DNA of 64,000 nucleotides from Stakelama saccharophila (GCF_032229225.1 NZ_CP135076.1:1903001-1967000), one strand, 5' to 3'; counted from the first letter of the stretch, positions 30,348 to 39,394 are shown. Made by a program: numbers and translations. Notes: generated by a model from the letters alone, not told the origin.

Positions 30348-30821
30348 TCAGCGCGGTTCGACCGCGAACAGCGCATCGGCCTCGCTGCGCGTGGCGACCG
30401 TTCGCAGGACGAAGCTGCTACTGATCGTAAGCACGCCGGGCAGCCGCCCGAGATGTTCGCGGTGCAGGCGTTCATAATCGTCCAGATCGCGGCACAGAAT
30501 CTTGAGCCGGTAATCCTGCGCGCCCGACACCAAGGCACATTCCACAACCCCGTCGATCGCGGCGATGGCGCGTTCGAACGCCGCAAGGTCCTCCCCGACT
30601 TGCGTGCCAAGGGTGATATCGACCAGCGCCGTCACCGGAAAACCCAGGGCGCGATGATCCAGCCGGGCAGCATAGCCCCGGATTCGGCCCGATGCCTCCA
30701 GCGCCTGTATCCGCCGTGTGCAGGCTGACTGCGACAATCCAGCGGCTGTCGCGACCTGGCTGACGCTGGCGCGGGCATCGCGCGCCAGATGCTGCAATAT
30801 AGTGTGATCGATCCGGTCCAT
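30348..30821 (-). CDS. Lrp/AsnC-family regulator (probable AldR)
   Basis: A 157-residue leucine-responsive-type regulator. The N-terminal helix-turn-helix (MDRIDHTILQHLARD, SQVATAAGLSQSACTRRIQALE) is followed by a RAM ligand-binding domain. It is divergent from ald across 144 bases. That arrangement is typical of AldR, which controls alanine dehydrogenase in response to alanine. Assignment to alanine control rests on this context only. Confidence 0.88.
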   Translation of the reverse strand: MDRIDHTILQHLARDARASVSQVATAAGLSQSACTRRIQALEASGRIRGYAARLDHRALGFPVTALVDITLGTQVGEDLAAFERAIAAIDGVVECALVSGAQDYRLKILCRDLDDYERLHREHLGRLPGVLTISSSFVLRTVATRSEADALFAVEPR

Positions 30822-30965
30822 TGCATATTCTTACGATATTCAGGCCATCTCGTCGATATATCATGCAGACAGCAAGGCCATACGCCCTGATTTTGCATGG
30901 ATGCCCGTCGACTATCGGTGATATGCTGAAAGGCGAGCAGAAGACTGATCGAAGGAACCCCAGCA
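30822..30965. promoter_or_regulatory. Divergent Lrp-ald control region
   Basis: This AT-richer spacer holds an imperfect palindrome near 30822-30843 (TGCATATTC..GATATTCA) and further TATATCATGCA- and TTTGCATGG-like segments (about 30856-30902). Lrp/AldR proteins bind repeated degenerate palindromes of this kind. GAAGGA precedes the ald ATG by eight bases. No promoter hexamers are convincing enough to place. Confidence 0.4.
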
Positions 30966-32078
30966 ATGCGTATTGGCGTGCCCAAGGAAATCAAGAATCA
31001 TGAATACCGTGTCGGTCTGACGCCTCCGTCCGTCGCCGAACTGACGGCCGCGGGCCACGATGTCGTGGTGGAAACCACGGCCGGCGGCGGCATCGATTTC
31101 GACGATCAGGATTATGTCGATGCTGGCGCCCGCATCGCCCCCGATGCGACAACCGTCTTTGCCGAGGCCGACCTGATCGTGAAGGTGAAGGAGCCGCAGC
31201 CGAGCGAGATCGCCATGCTGGAGCCGCGCCATACGCTGTTCACCTATCTCCACCTCGCCGCCAGCAAGCCGCTGACGGACGGCCTGCTGAAATCCGGCGC
31301 CACCTGCATCGCCTATGAGACCGTGACCGCGGATCGCGGCGGTCTGCCGCTGCTCAAGCCGATGTCCGAGGTGGCGGGCCGCATGTCGGTGCAGGTGGGC
31401 GCGCACTATCTGGAAAAGGAACAGGGCGGTCGCGGCATTCTGCTCGGCGGCGTGCCGGGCGTGGCCCCTGCCCGCGTCGCCATCCTGGGCGGCGGTATAT
31501 CCGGCATCAATGCTGCGCAGATGGCGACCGGTCTGCGCGCCGATGTCACGATCTACGACATCAACAATGACCGGCTGGCGGAACTCGACCTTCATTTCGG
31601 AAGCCAGATCAAGACTGCTTATGCCTCCAGGCCGGCGATCGAGGCTGCGATTTCGCGGGCGCATCTCGTGATCGGCGCGGTGCTGATCCCCGGCGCGGCG
31701 GCGCCCAAGCTCGTCACCCGCGATATGCTGAAGCTGATGAAGCGCGGCAGCGTGCTCGTCGACATCGCCATTGACCAGGGCGGCTGTTTCGAAACGTCCC
31801 GCCCCACCACGCATGACGATCCGGTCTACGAAATCGATGGCGTGACGCATTACTGCGTCGCGAATATGCCCGGCGCGGTGGCGCGAACCTCGGCCTTCGC
31901 GCTGAACAACGTCACCCTGCCCTTCGTGCTTCGGATCGCCGAAAAGGGTGCGGCACAGGCGATGCGCGAAGACCGCCACTTGCTGAACGGCCTGAACGCC
32001 TCCGATGAGAGGGTCCGGCACTCCGCCGTGGCTGACGCCTTCGGCATGGCATATGAGCCCTGGGGCGGAACGGATTGA
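30966..32078 (+). CDS. ald: Alanine dehydrogenase
   Basis: NAD-dependent interconversion of alanine and pyruvate plus ammonia. The 370-residue length is exact for the family. Visible motifs are MRIGVPKEIKNHEYRVGLTP at the start with the substrate arginine and lysine region, VKVKEPQPSE, the Rossmann loop ILGGGISGINAAQ (about 177-189), and NMPGAVARTS near the C terminus. It is probably controlled by the divergent Lrp-type regulator. Confidence 0.96.
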   Translation: MRIGVPKEIKNHEYRVGLTPPSVAELTAAGHDVVVETTAGGGIDFDDQDYVDAGARIAPDATTVFAEADLIVKVKEPQPSEIAMLEPRHTLFTYLHLAASKPLTDGLLKSGATCIAYETVTADRGGLPLLKPMSEVAGRMSVQVGAHYLEKEQGGRGILLGGVPGVAPARVAILGGGISGINAAQMATGLRADVTIYDINNDRLAELDLHFGSQIKTAYASRPAIEAAISRAHLVIGAVLIPGAAAPKLVTRDMLKLMKRGSVLVDIAIDQGGCFETSRPTTHDDPVYEIDGVTHYCVANMPGAVARTSAFALNNVTLPFVLRIAEKGAAQAMREDRHLLNGLNASDERVRHSAVADAFGMAYEPWGGTD

Positions 32079-32121
32079 GAACACAATCATTGGTCACGGG
32101 CAAGCATGAAGGAGCGATCCC

Positions 32122-32340
32122 GTGACCGATGATGTGAAATCCGACGACCAACCGGCATCGAACACTGAAAAGAAGCCCGAAGACTGGACCACCGGCGACG
32201 AGCCCATGACGGGTGCGCAAGCGTCTTATCTCAAGACCTTGTGCGAAGAAGCCGGCATTCCGTTCGAAGACGGGCTGAGCAAGGCCGATGCATCGCGCCG
32301 GATCGACGAATTGCAGGCGAGAACCGGGCGCGGACGCTGA
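32122..32340 (+). CDS. DUF3072 small protein
   Basis: 72 residues: a charged, disordered first third, then a compact domain PMTGAQASYLKTLCEEAG..SKADASRRIDELQ. The latter matches DUF3072, a SAP-like helix-extended fold that may bind nucleic acid. The start is GTG at 32122 with a clean AAGGAG seven bases upstream. It lies 43 bases after ald and its function is unknown. Confidence 0.75.
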   Translation: MTDDVKSDDQPASNTEKKPEDWTTGDEPMTGAQASYLKTLCEEAGIPFEDGLSKADASRRIDELQARTGRGR

Positions 32341-32406
32341 TCCGCCGGAGCGGATCTTCGCGGAACGGGGTCTCACCGCCCGGACGGCAACGGTCGGGAG
32401 TAGCGC

Positions 32407-33048
32407 CTACATCGCCGGCTGCGTCCCGGCCGGTTGCGAAAGGAAACCGTCGAGAAGCTGGAGTCGCAGCCGGACGTCCCGCCGCAGGGGCGAATCCTCC
32501 GGCATGCGGGCAAGCGCCCTGCGCCACGTCGCGCGCGCATCCTCCAACCTGCCGGCGCGGGCGAGCGCAAAGCCATAGAAGAATGGCGGCCCCGGATGCT
32601 GCGGCGCAATGGCCATTGCGTGATTGAAGGCCATTTCCGCCGCAGGAGAGACGAACCCGCCATCATGTTCGGAATAGGCCATGCCGAGCCATGTCCATAA
32701 AGCAGCATCCCGGGGCGAGCGATGGATGCCGGCGAGGACCACCCCCACTGCCGAATCGGTGGCGCCACTGCGTGCGAGCGCATCGGATGCGACCAGATAG
32801 CTGTTGGCGAACGTGAAATGCCCGAACATTGTATGGCGAAAGTCGATCAGTCCCTGGTCGATTGGCTGTATTTCCGCTTCCCCCTCGACCGGATGTCCGG
32901 GCTCGAACGGATGCCCCTGAAGCGCATACCCCGTCCCGCCCAGCGCAATCGCCGCGCCCAGCAGCGACCACAGCAGCCTGGGCACGCCCAGCACGAACAG
33001 CAGGAACACCGACACGGCGCCGACGATCAGGAACATCAGCCAGCCCAT
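32407..33048 (-). CDS. ccmI: Cytochrome c maturation TPR protein (CcmI-like)
   Basis: 213 residues: two N-terminal membrane helices (about residues 4-18 and 22-38), then a periplasmic domain with tetratricopeptide-type repeats (SYLVASDALARSG, DAALWTWLGMAYSEHDG, PFFYGFALARAGRLEDA). CcmI presents apocytochrome c to the haem ligation machinery. It is last in the ccm run, and its ATG overlaps the ccmH stop (TGATG at 33046-33050). Confidence 0.85.
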   Translation of the reverse strand: MGWLMFLIVGAVSVFLLFVLGVPRLLWSLLGAAIALGGTGYALQGHPFEPGHPVEGEAEIQPIDQGLIDFRHTMFGHFTFANSYLVASDALARSGATDSAVGVVLAGIHRSPRDAALWTWLGMAYSEHDGGFVSPAAEMAFNHAMAIAPQHPGPPFFYGFALARAGRLEDARATWRRALARMPEDSPLRRDVRLRLQLLDGFLSQPAGTQPAM

Positions 33049-33461
33049 CAGTTCGACCGCCGTTTGAAACTTCGCCGGGCGATCCAGGCGCCGGCAATGA
33101 TCAGAAACGCGGGCGCCAGCCATAGCGGCGCTGTGAACCAGTCCAATGGCGGATCATAGGTGATATAGGCGCCGTACCGGGCGATCAGCCAGTCGCGAAT
33201 GGCATCCGGGCTTTCGCCGGCCGCAATGCGGCGCCGGACGAGCGCGCGCATGTCGCCAGCCATGTCCGCATCGCTGTCCGCGATCGACTGGCCCTGACAC
33301 ACAACGCAGCGAAGCTCGGCCATCAGCATCTGCGCGCGCGCCTCCGCCTTCGGATCGGGCAGTTCGGTGTTGGCGAGGTCGACAGGCGGGCGCCGCGTTT
33401 CCGCGCGCGCCGGTTGAAAGGCGGCGACAAGCACCAGCAGAGCGGCCACCGCCAGCCTCAT
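33048..33461 (-). CDS. ccmH: Cytochrome c maturation thiol reductase CcmH
   Basis: 137 residues: signal peptide (about 1-20, ARA), the redox motif LRCVVCQGQS (about residues 50-59) and one C-terminal membrane helix. It keeps apocytochrome c haem-binding cysteines reduced before haem attachment. Its start overlaps the ccmG stop by four bases. Confidence 0.93.
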   Translation of the reverse strand: MRLAVAALLVLVAAFQPARAETRRPPVDLANTELPDPKAEARAQMLMAELRCVVCQGQSIADSDADMAGDMRALVRRRIAAGESPDAIRDWLIARYGAYITYDPPLDWFTAPLWLAPAFLIIAGAWIARRSFKRRSN

Positions 33462-33985
33462 TGCGCTTTCTCCAACAGGTGCATGATCTCTGGAATGTCT
33501 TCGGGTCGGATGGCGCCGATATGCTGGGCCACGATATGGCCGTCCGCGCCGATCACGAAAGTTTCCGGCACCCCGGACGATCCCAGCGCCAGTTGCACGT
33601 CGGCCCGGGCATCGTCGCCGATTCGGGCATAGGGGTCGCCGTTGCGGGCGAGGAACTTGCGCACATCGGCCGGATCATCGCGTACCGCGATGGCGTCGAT
33701 CGGCACGCCGCGCTGTTCGAGCGCTATCAGTTGCGGCGCCTCCGCGATACAGGGCAGGCACCAGCTCGCGAAGACATTGAGCAGACGGGGCCCGCCCTTG
33801 CCATAATCCGCGCTCGACAGTCCGGGCTTGCCGTTCACCATCGGGTCCAGGGCGAATTGCGGCAGTGTTTTGTCGACCATCTGCGAATGGATCGCCGTGT
33901 CCTTTGGCTGCACCACCCCGCTCGCCACGACGGCGACGAGCAGCGCGAACAAGGCGAGTGGCAGCCACAGAATGAATTTGGTCAT
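33458..33985 (-). CDS. ccmG: Cytochrome c maturation thioredoxin CcmG/DsbE
   Basis: A 175-residue membrane-tethered periplasmic thioredoxin. Residues about 5-24 form the anchor, and the active site is FASWCLPC (Cys about 80 and 83) followed by the EAPQL segment. The late cis-proline region SGVPETF is present. The ATG at 33985 overlaps the ccmF stop (ATGA) and gives the expected short cytoplasmic tail; longer in-frame extension would cover ccmF. Confidence 0.93.
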   Translation of the reverse strand: MTKFILWLPLALFALLVAVVASGVVQPKDTAIHSQMVDKTLPQFALDPMVNGKPGLSSADYGKGGPRLLNVFASWCLPCIAEAPQLIALEQRGVPIDAIAVRDDPADVRKFLARNGDPYARIGDDARADVQLALGSSGVPETFVIGADGHIVAQHIGAIRPEDIPEIMHLLEKAQ

Positions 33986-35916
33986 GCCCAGCCCATCTCC
34001 TCTTCGCGCCGGGCGGCCTTGCGTTCGCGCCGGACGCGCCCGATCAGCGACAGTGCGCCGCCCGCAGCGATCATGCCCCCGCCCAGCCAGATCAGCGTGA
34101 CGAACGGCTTCCACCACAGCCGCAATTGCCGGCGACCCGTCCCGTCGGCTTCGCCCAGAACGGTATAAAGCTGCCCGCCGAGCGTCGTCTTGATCGCCGC
34201 CTCGCTGGTCACCGTGGGCGGTGCGGAAAAGAAGCGCTGCTGTGGCCGCAGGGTGAAGTCCGGGCCGCCGTCCTGCGGCGAAACGCGAAGCACGCCTTCG
34301 ATCGCCGACCAGTTGTCGCCCACGGTCGGCCGAACGCCGGACAGCCGCACCACGAACGGCCCGACATCGACCGGCTGACCGACGTGCACCGCAACGAGTT
34401 GTTCCTGCGTGAACGCGCTTTCGGCGGCCATGCCAGCGACGCTCACGGCTACCCCCAGATGCGCGAGCACCATGCCATAGGTGAACAGCGGCGTCCGGCG
34501 CAGCGCCCGCCGCCACAGCGGCGCCACGCTCGCCACCGCGAGACCGGCGGCCAGACCCAGACCCAACGTCGGCAGCACTCCGGCGCCGCGCGCGAACACG
34601 GCGATTCCCGCCACGGACAGGAGAGCGACCGCGATCGGCACCGTCATCCGGTCACGAAGGGCGGAAAGCCGATCCCGCCGCCAGCGCAGCAGCGGCCCGG
34701 CCGCCAGCGCCGCCATCAGCACCAGCGCGATCGGCCCCACCGTCTCGTCGAAAAACGGCTTTCCGACCGAGAGCTTGACCCCGAAAGCCTGCGCGACCAG
34801 CGGGTACAGCGTACCGATCAGCACGATGCCCAGGATCACGGACAGGAGCAGGTTGTTGACGACCAGCCCCGCCTCCCGACTTACCGGGTCGAATGTGTTT
34901 CCCGCCCGCACCGTGCCGATCCGGGCACCGAACAACGCCAGCGCGCCGCCGATGTAGAGCGCCAGCAGAACGAGGATGAAGGTGCCGCGCGCCGGGTCGA
35001 CCGCAAAGCTGTGGACGCTCGTCAACACGCCGGATCGAACCAGGAAGGTGCCGATCATCGACATCGAAAACGCAACCACCGCAAGCATCACCGTCCACGC
35101 GCGCAGGCCGTCACGCGTGGCCAGCACGCTGACCGAATGCAGCAGCGCCGTCGCCGCCAGCCAGGGCATCAGCGACGCGTTTTCGACCGGATCCCAGAAC
35201 CACCAGCCGCCCCAGCCCAACTCGTAATAGGCCCAATAGCTGCCCGCCGTGATCCCGAGCGTCAGAAAGATCCATGCGCCGAGTATCCACGGTCGCACCG
35301 CGCGAGCAAAGGCCGGGCCGACATTGCGCGTTATCAGCGCTCCCACCGCGAAGGAGAAAGCCACCGACAAGCCGACATAGCCGACGTAGAGCGTAGGCGG
35401 ATGAAAGGCGAGGCCGGGATCCTGCAACAGCGGGTTGAGTCCCCTGCCCTCCGCCGCCGGCGGATCGAGCCTGGCGAACGGGTTCGAGGCGATCAGCAGA
35501 AAGGCAAAAAAGCCGAGCGCGATCGCCGCCTGCGCGCCCAGCGTCGCGATCAGGGTACGTTCGTCGAGGCGCCGTTCGAACCACGCGACGGCGGCACCGG
35601 CGATGCCGAGGATCGTCACCCATAAGAGCATCGACCCTTCGTGATTTCCCCAGGCGCCGGCGACCTTGTAGAGGAAGGGCTTCATCGAATGACTGTTCTC
35701 GGCGACCAGCAGGACCGACATGTCGGACCGGGCGAACACCAGGATCAGCGCAAGCATCGCCAGCGCGGTCAGCAGCCCCTGAACCACCGCCACCGGCCGG
35801 ATAGCCGCGCGCAATTCGGGCCGATCCTGGGCCAGCGCAAGAATGGTCAGGACGAGCTGTAGCAGGGCGAGCGCCCCTGCGAGCCACAAGGCGGCAAGGC
35901 CCGCTTCCGCGATCAT
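33982..35916 (-). CDS. ccmF: Haem lyase CcmF
   Basis: A 644-residue polytopic inner-membrane protein that attaches haem to apocytochrome c. The WWD haem-handling motif is present (WGGWWFWDPVENAS, about residues 229-242), with conserved periplasmic histidines and a C-terminal periplasmic domain. The start overlaps the ccmE stop (ATGA at 35913-35916). Confidence 0.95.
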   Translation of the reverse strand: MIAEAGLAALWLAGALALLQLVLTILALAQDRPELRAAIRPVAVVQGLLTALAMLALILVFARSDMSVLLVAENSHSMKPFLYKVAGAWGNHEGSMLLWVTILGIAGAAVAWFERRLDERTLIATLGAQAAIALGFFAFLLIASNPFARLDPPAAEGRGLNPLLQDPGLAFHPPTLYVGYVGLSVAFSFAVGALITRNVGPAFARAVRPWILGAWIFLTLGITAGSYWAYYELGWGGWWFWDPVENASLMPWLAATALLHSVSVLATRDGLRAWTVMLAVVAFSMSMIGTFLVRSGVLTSVHSFAVDPARGTFILVLLALYIGGALALFGARIGTVRAGNTFDPVSREAGLVVNNLLLSVILGIVLIGTLYPLVAQAFGVKLSVGKPFFDETVGPIALVLMAALAAGPLLRWRRDRLSALRDRMTVPIAVALLSVAGIAVFARGAGVLPTLGLGLAAGLAVASVAPLWRRALRRTPLFTYGMVLAHLGVAVSVAGMAAESAFTQEQLVAVHVGQPVDVGPFVVRLSGVRPTVGDNWSAIEGVLRVSPQDGGPDFTLRPQQRFFSAPPTVTSEAAIKTTLGGQLYTVLGEADGTGRRQLRLWWKPFVTLIWLGGGMIAAGGALSLIGRVRRERKAARREEEMGWA

Positions 35917-36347
35917 TGCTTCAGCGTTCCCGTCTTGTGCATCGTACCCGCCATCTGCGGCGGCATGTAGCGCTCATCATGTTTCGCGAGCAGATTGTCG
36001 GCGACGAAACCGCCGTCGGGTTCAAACCTTCCCTCCGCCACCACGCCCGATCCTTCGCGGAACAGGTCCGGCGTGACACCGGTGAAACGCACCGGAACCT
36101 CCGCCTTGCCGTCGGTCACGACGAAATGCACGGTGACACCGTCCTTCTGGCGCACGACCGACCCCTTCTCGACCATACCGCCGAGCCGTACCGCGCGGCC
36201 GACAGGTATCTCGTCCCGCTTGACGTCCGACGGCGCATAGAAGAACGCTGCCTGATCCTGAAGGGCCGACAATGCCAGCACCGCCGCGCCGATTACCGCG
36301 GCGACGGCGAGCATGGCAAGCGCGAGACGCTGATGCTTTGCCTTCAT
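35913..36347 (-). CDS. ccmE: Haem chaperone CcmE
   Basis: A 144-residue periplasmic OB-fold protein with one N-terminal membrane anchor (about 8-26). The haem-binding histidine is in AKHDERYMP (about 125-133): the HxxxY arrangement, His127 and Tyr131. It shuttles haem from CcmC to CcmF. It overlaps ccmD upstream and ccmF downstream by four bases each. Confidence 0.94.
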   Translation of the reverse strand: MKAKHQRLALAMLAVAAVIGAAVLALSALQDQAAFFYAPSDVKRDEIPVGRAVRLGGMVEKGSVVRQKDGVTVHFVVTDGKAEVPVRFTGVTPDLFREGSGVVAEGRFEPDGGFVADNLLAKHDERYMPPQMAGTMHKTGTLKQ

Positions 36348-36472
36348 TGCCGTCGCAGCGCTTCGACGGCGCGCTCCGCGCGGTGCATCGACAACCAGCT
36401 TGCAAGCGCGATCGAGACGGTCCCGATCAGGGTCAGTCCATAAGCGGACAGGACGAACGGCCAGGGATTCAT
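36344..36472 (-). CDS. ccmD: Haem exporter accessory protein CcmD
   Basis: A 42-residue single-pass membrane peptide (MNPWPFVLSAYGLTLIGTV..) ending with a charged helix (HRAERAVEALRRQ). Size, topology and place between ccmC and ccmE identify CcmD, which helps release haem-loaded CcmE from CcmC. ATGA overlaps occur at both ends. It is hidden inside a much longer open frame and is easily missed. Confidence 0.9.
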   Translation of the reverse strand: MNPWPFVLSAYGLTLIGTVSIALASWLSMHRAERAVEALRRQ

Positions 36473-37194
36473 GCCAGCGCCATCCGCTTCATGCGGGCTT
36501 CCACCTTCGCGCGGGCCAGCATGGCGCGCATCCGCATCAAAACGATCCCGGCGAACAACAGGGTAAATCCGGAAAGCGTGAACCACAAAGGCCACAATAT
36601 CGAAGCGTCGATGCTGGAGCCGGTCAGGCCGATGCTCTCGCCCTGGTGCAGCGTGTTCCACCACACGACCGAATAGCGGATGATCGGCAGCAGGACGGTG
36701 CCGGCGATGCCGAAAAGTGCCGGAATACGCCCATCGCCACCGCGCTCCGCATCGGCGCGCGCGAGCGCCATATAGGCCAGATAGACGAAGAAGAGCAGCA
36801 GCATGGAGGTCAGCCGCCCGTCCCACTGCCACCAGGTGCCCCAGGTCGGCCGACCCCAGATCGAACCGGTGGCGAGGCACAGGGCCGCGAACGTCGCACC
36901 AGGCAGGGCGATGGCGCGGGCCGCGACCGCCGCCAGCGGATGCCGCCAGACGAGATAGACGAAACTCGCAACGGCGAGCGCGGACCAGCCGCCCATGCCC
37001 AGCCAGGCGGTGGGAACATGGATATAGAGGATACGCACCGTTTCGCCCTGGAGATAGTCGGGCGGAGTCTGCGTCAGGCCCGCCCAGCCGCCGAACGCGA
37101 TCAGCGCGACGCCGGTCCAGAACAGCGCCGGCGTCAGCGGCCGGGCCAGCTTCAGGAAGCGCGCTGGATTGGCGAGGGCATGAAGTGCAGGCAC
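36469..37194 (-). CDS. ccmC: Haem transport protein CcmC
   Basis: A 241-residue protein with six membrane helices. The signature tryptophan-rich motif is WGTWWQWD (about 116-123), flanked by periplasmic histidines (YIHVPTAW and WWNTLHQGE). It loads haem on CcmE. The start appears to be GTG at 37194. It heads a seven-gene ccmC-D-E-F-G-H-I run joined entirely by overlapping codons. ccmA and ccmB are not in this window. Confidence 0.94.
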   Translation of the reverse strand: MPALHALANPARFLKLARPLTPALFWTGVALIAFGGWAGLTQTPPDYLQGETVRILYIHVPTAWLGMGGWSALAVASFVYLVWRHPLAAVAARAIALPGATFAALCLATGSIWGRPTWGTWWQWDGRLTSMLLLFFVYLAYMALARADAERGGDGRIPALFGIAGTVLLPIIRYSVVWWNTLHQGESIGLTGSSIDASILWPLWFTLSGFTLLFAGIVLMRMRAMLARAKVEARMKRMALA

Positions 37195-37278
37195 GATCAG
37201 CGAGGGACTAGGCTATCTCGCCGGCCATTTCCATAACTTGCTATGCCTGTGCCGCATTTCGGTGACGACAGCGGCCGG

Positions 37279-38334
37279 TCAGCCGCCCCGCCCGATCAGA
37301 CGCTGCGCAATTGCGTCGGCAACCTCCGATTCCGGGGCGCCGGAGCGCTCGCTCTCGTCCCACACCTCGACCAGCCGCTCGGGAATCTTCGTGATGCGCG
37401 CCTCGACTTCGGACCGGTCGCCCCTGCCGAGATATTCGAGACCGACATTGATGATGCCGCCGGCGTTGATGACATAATCGGGGGCATAGAGAATGCCGCG
37501 ATCGTGCAGCATCTTGCCGTGCTCGTGCCGTGCAAGCTGATTGTTGGCGCCGCCGGCGACCGCCTTGCACTTCAGCGCGGCGATCGATTCTTCCGTCAGC
37601 ACCGCGCCAAGCGCGTTGGGGCTAATGATATCGGCCTCGACACCGAGGATCGCGTCGGGCGCGACAACGTCGCCACCCACTTTCTCGCCCAGCGCGGCGG
37701 CACGGTCGGCGTTCACGTCGGCAAGCGTCAGCTTCGCCCCGTCCTTCGCCAGCAGGCGGGCCAAGCCGCCGCCGACGCTGCCCAACCCCTGGATGGCGAC
37801 ATGGACACCCTTCATGTCGTCGGCGCCCAATGCGCGCTTCGCCGCCGCCTTGACGCCCAGATAGATGCCCTTGGCTGTGAAAGGACCCGGATCGCCGCCG
37901 GCGGCGCCCTCGCCCACCGGCAGGCCGGAAACATGGCTGGTCTGCGTGGCGATGACCTTCATCCGCGCTTCGGACATGCCCACATCCTCGGCCGTGACAT
38001 AGCGTCCGCCCAGCGATTCGACCGCACGGCCGAACGCCTCGAGCTGCGCGGTCGTGATGGTATCGCCGGGCTTTTCGGCGATGACGACGCCCTTGCCCCC
38101 GCCCATCGGCAGGTTGGCCATGGCGTTCTTGTAGCTCATGCCGCGCGACAGGCGCAGCGCATCCGTGATCGCGGCGCGCGGATCGGCATAGTGCCAGAAG
38201 CGCACCCCGCCCGCGGCCGGGCCGAGATGGGTGGAATGCACCGCGATAATCGCCTGGAGCCCGGACTCGCTGTCGGTGAACAGATGGACGCCTTCATGGT
38301 CGTCGAAGTCAGGGAAACCCCAGTCGATAGACAC
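37279..38334 (-). CDS. Glu/Leu/Phe/Val dehydrogenase family enzyme
   Basis: 351 residues, the size of leucine/valine dehydrogenases rather than the larger glutamate dehydrogenases. The substrate domain has AAGGVRFW, the MSYKNAMANLPMGGGKGV block with catalytic lysines, and the Rossmann domain has IQGLGSVGGGLARLL; NAGGIINVGLEY follows. It probably deaminates branched-chain or aromatic amino acids using NAD. The start is GTG at 38334. It lies just downstream of tRNA-His. Confidence 0.9.
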   Translation of the reverse strand: MSIDWGFPDFDDHEGVHLFTDSESGLQAIIAVHSTHLGPAAGGVRFWHYADPRAAITDALRLSRGMSYKNAMANLPMGGGKGVVIAEKPGDTITTAQLEAFGRAVESLGGRYVTAEDVGMSEARMKVIATQTSHVSGLPVGEGAAGGDPGPFTAKGIYLGVKAAAKRALGADDMKGVHVAIQGLGSVGGGLARLLAKDGAKLTLADVNADRAAALGEKVGGDVVAPDAILGVEADIISPNALGAVLTEESIAALKCKAVAGGANNQLARHEHGKMLHDRGILYAPDYVINAGGIINVGLEYLGRGDRSEVEARITKIPERLVEVWDESERSGAPESEVADAIAQRLIGRGG

Positions 38335-38368
38335 GTGTCGATGATCCGGATTTATTGCGCGAAAAAGG

Positions 38369-38446
38369 TGGGGCGACCGATGGGACTTGAACCCACGACC
38401 CCTGGTACCACAAACCAGTGCTCTAACCAGCTGAGCTACGATCGCC
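38369..38446 (-). tRNA. tRNA-His (GTG)
   Basis: 78 bases counting an encoded extra G at position -1 and the encoded CCA. The acceptor stem GCGATCG/CGGTCGC is extended by the G(-1):C73 pair characteristic of tRNA-His. The anticodon stem CTGGT/ACCAG holds the loop TTGTGGT. The T arm is GTGGGTTCAAGTCCCAT. Confidence 0.95.
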
Positions 38447-38617
38447 GTGAAGTCGCGCGCTTAGCGGGCGGAACTCCATCCCGTCAAGCATCTCGAACGC
38501 CCTTTCAATCGCAGAACAATGATCGTGCGGCAAGGGACTTTTCCACGGTTGGAAACGTCATTGTCCTGTCATCAGGCAGCGCTGGAATTACGCATATGGT
38601 TTGGGCACAATGCGATC

Positions 38618-39304
38618 ATGGAACAGACTATGCCGTCCCCCGATACGCTATCCGATCAGGTCAACCTGGGCTCGGGCTACCCGGCCGAGCCGGTCATCGA
38701 CCACATCATGACCCGCGACGGCGTGCAGAAGGTGCCAAGTCCGAAACTGACGCTGTTCATCCGGAAACAGTTTCTGGAGCCGGAGCTTTGCGAACGAATC
38801 ATCGACTTGATCGACGCCAGTCGTCGGCCCTCGACCGTCGGCGACTCCAACGGCGATCCGCTATTCCGCACAAGCGAGACCTGCGACCTCGATTCCAGCG
38901 ACGCCGCCGTTGCCGAAGTCGAGCGGCGGATCACCGCCTTTACCGGAATCGACCCCACGCACGGCGAACCCGTCCAGGGCCAACGGTACGAAGTGGGCCA
39001 GGAATTCAAAGCGCATACGGACTATTTCGAGCCCAACGGGCTGGACTACGACAAATATTGCAGCGTCGCCGGCCAGCGGACATGGACGGTGATGCTGTAT
39101 CTGAACGAACCGGAAGCCGGCGGCGCAACCCGGTTCAGGGCGGTCGACAAGATGGTCAAACCGGAAACCGGAAAGCTGCTTGCGTGGAACAATTTGCGGC
39201 TCGACGGCACACCCAACCCGTCCACACTCCATCACGCCATGAAAGTACGCGGTGGCCTGAAATATGTCATTACCAAGTGGTTTCGCGAGCGGCCCTGGGG
39301 ATGA
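38618..39304 (+). CDS. 2-oxoglutarate/Fe(II)-dependent oxygenase, prolyl 4-hydroxylase type
   Basis: 228 residues of the P4H-like double-stranded beta-helix. The iron triad HxD..H is visible: HTD in FKAHTDYF (about 131-136) and His in STLHHAMKV (about 206), with the 2-oxoglutarate lysine in KYVITKWF. RYEVGQEF and TVMLYLNEPEAGGATRF are family stretches. The substrate is unknown; bacterial relatives hydroxylate peptidyl-proline or other side chains. The ATG at 38618 is used; ATG at 38630 is preceded by GGAA and is equally likely. Confidence 0.85.
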   Translation: MEQTMPSPDTLSDQVNLGSGYPAEPVIDHIMTRDGVQKVPSPKLTLFIRKQFLEPELCERIIDLIDASRRPSTVGDSNGDPLFRTSETCDLDSSDAAVAEVERRITAFTGIDPTHGEPVQGQRYEVGQEFKAHTDYFEPNGLDYDKYCSVAGQRTWTVMLYLNEPEAGGATRFRAVDKMVKPETGKLLAWNNLRLDGTPNPSTLHHAMKVRGGLKYVITKWFRERPWG

Positions 39305-39342
39305 ACACCGCCCGCGAGCGGATGGAAGGTCCTTTGCGCGCA

Positions 39343-39376
39343 CGAAAACGGGCGCCGGTGACCTGCACCGGCGCCC
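39343..39376 (-). terminator. Intrinsic terminator of the TonB-receptor gene
   Basis: On the minus strand, GGGCGCCGGTG (39376-39366) pairs perfectly with CACCGGCGCCC (39360-39350) over a five-base loop, followed by GTTTTCGT. It lies about 20 bases beyond the receptor stop. Confidence 0.85.
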
Positions 39377-39394
39377 CGCCTCGTGTCGTTCGGA

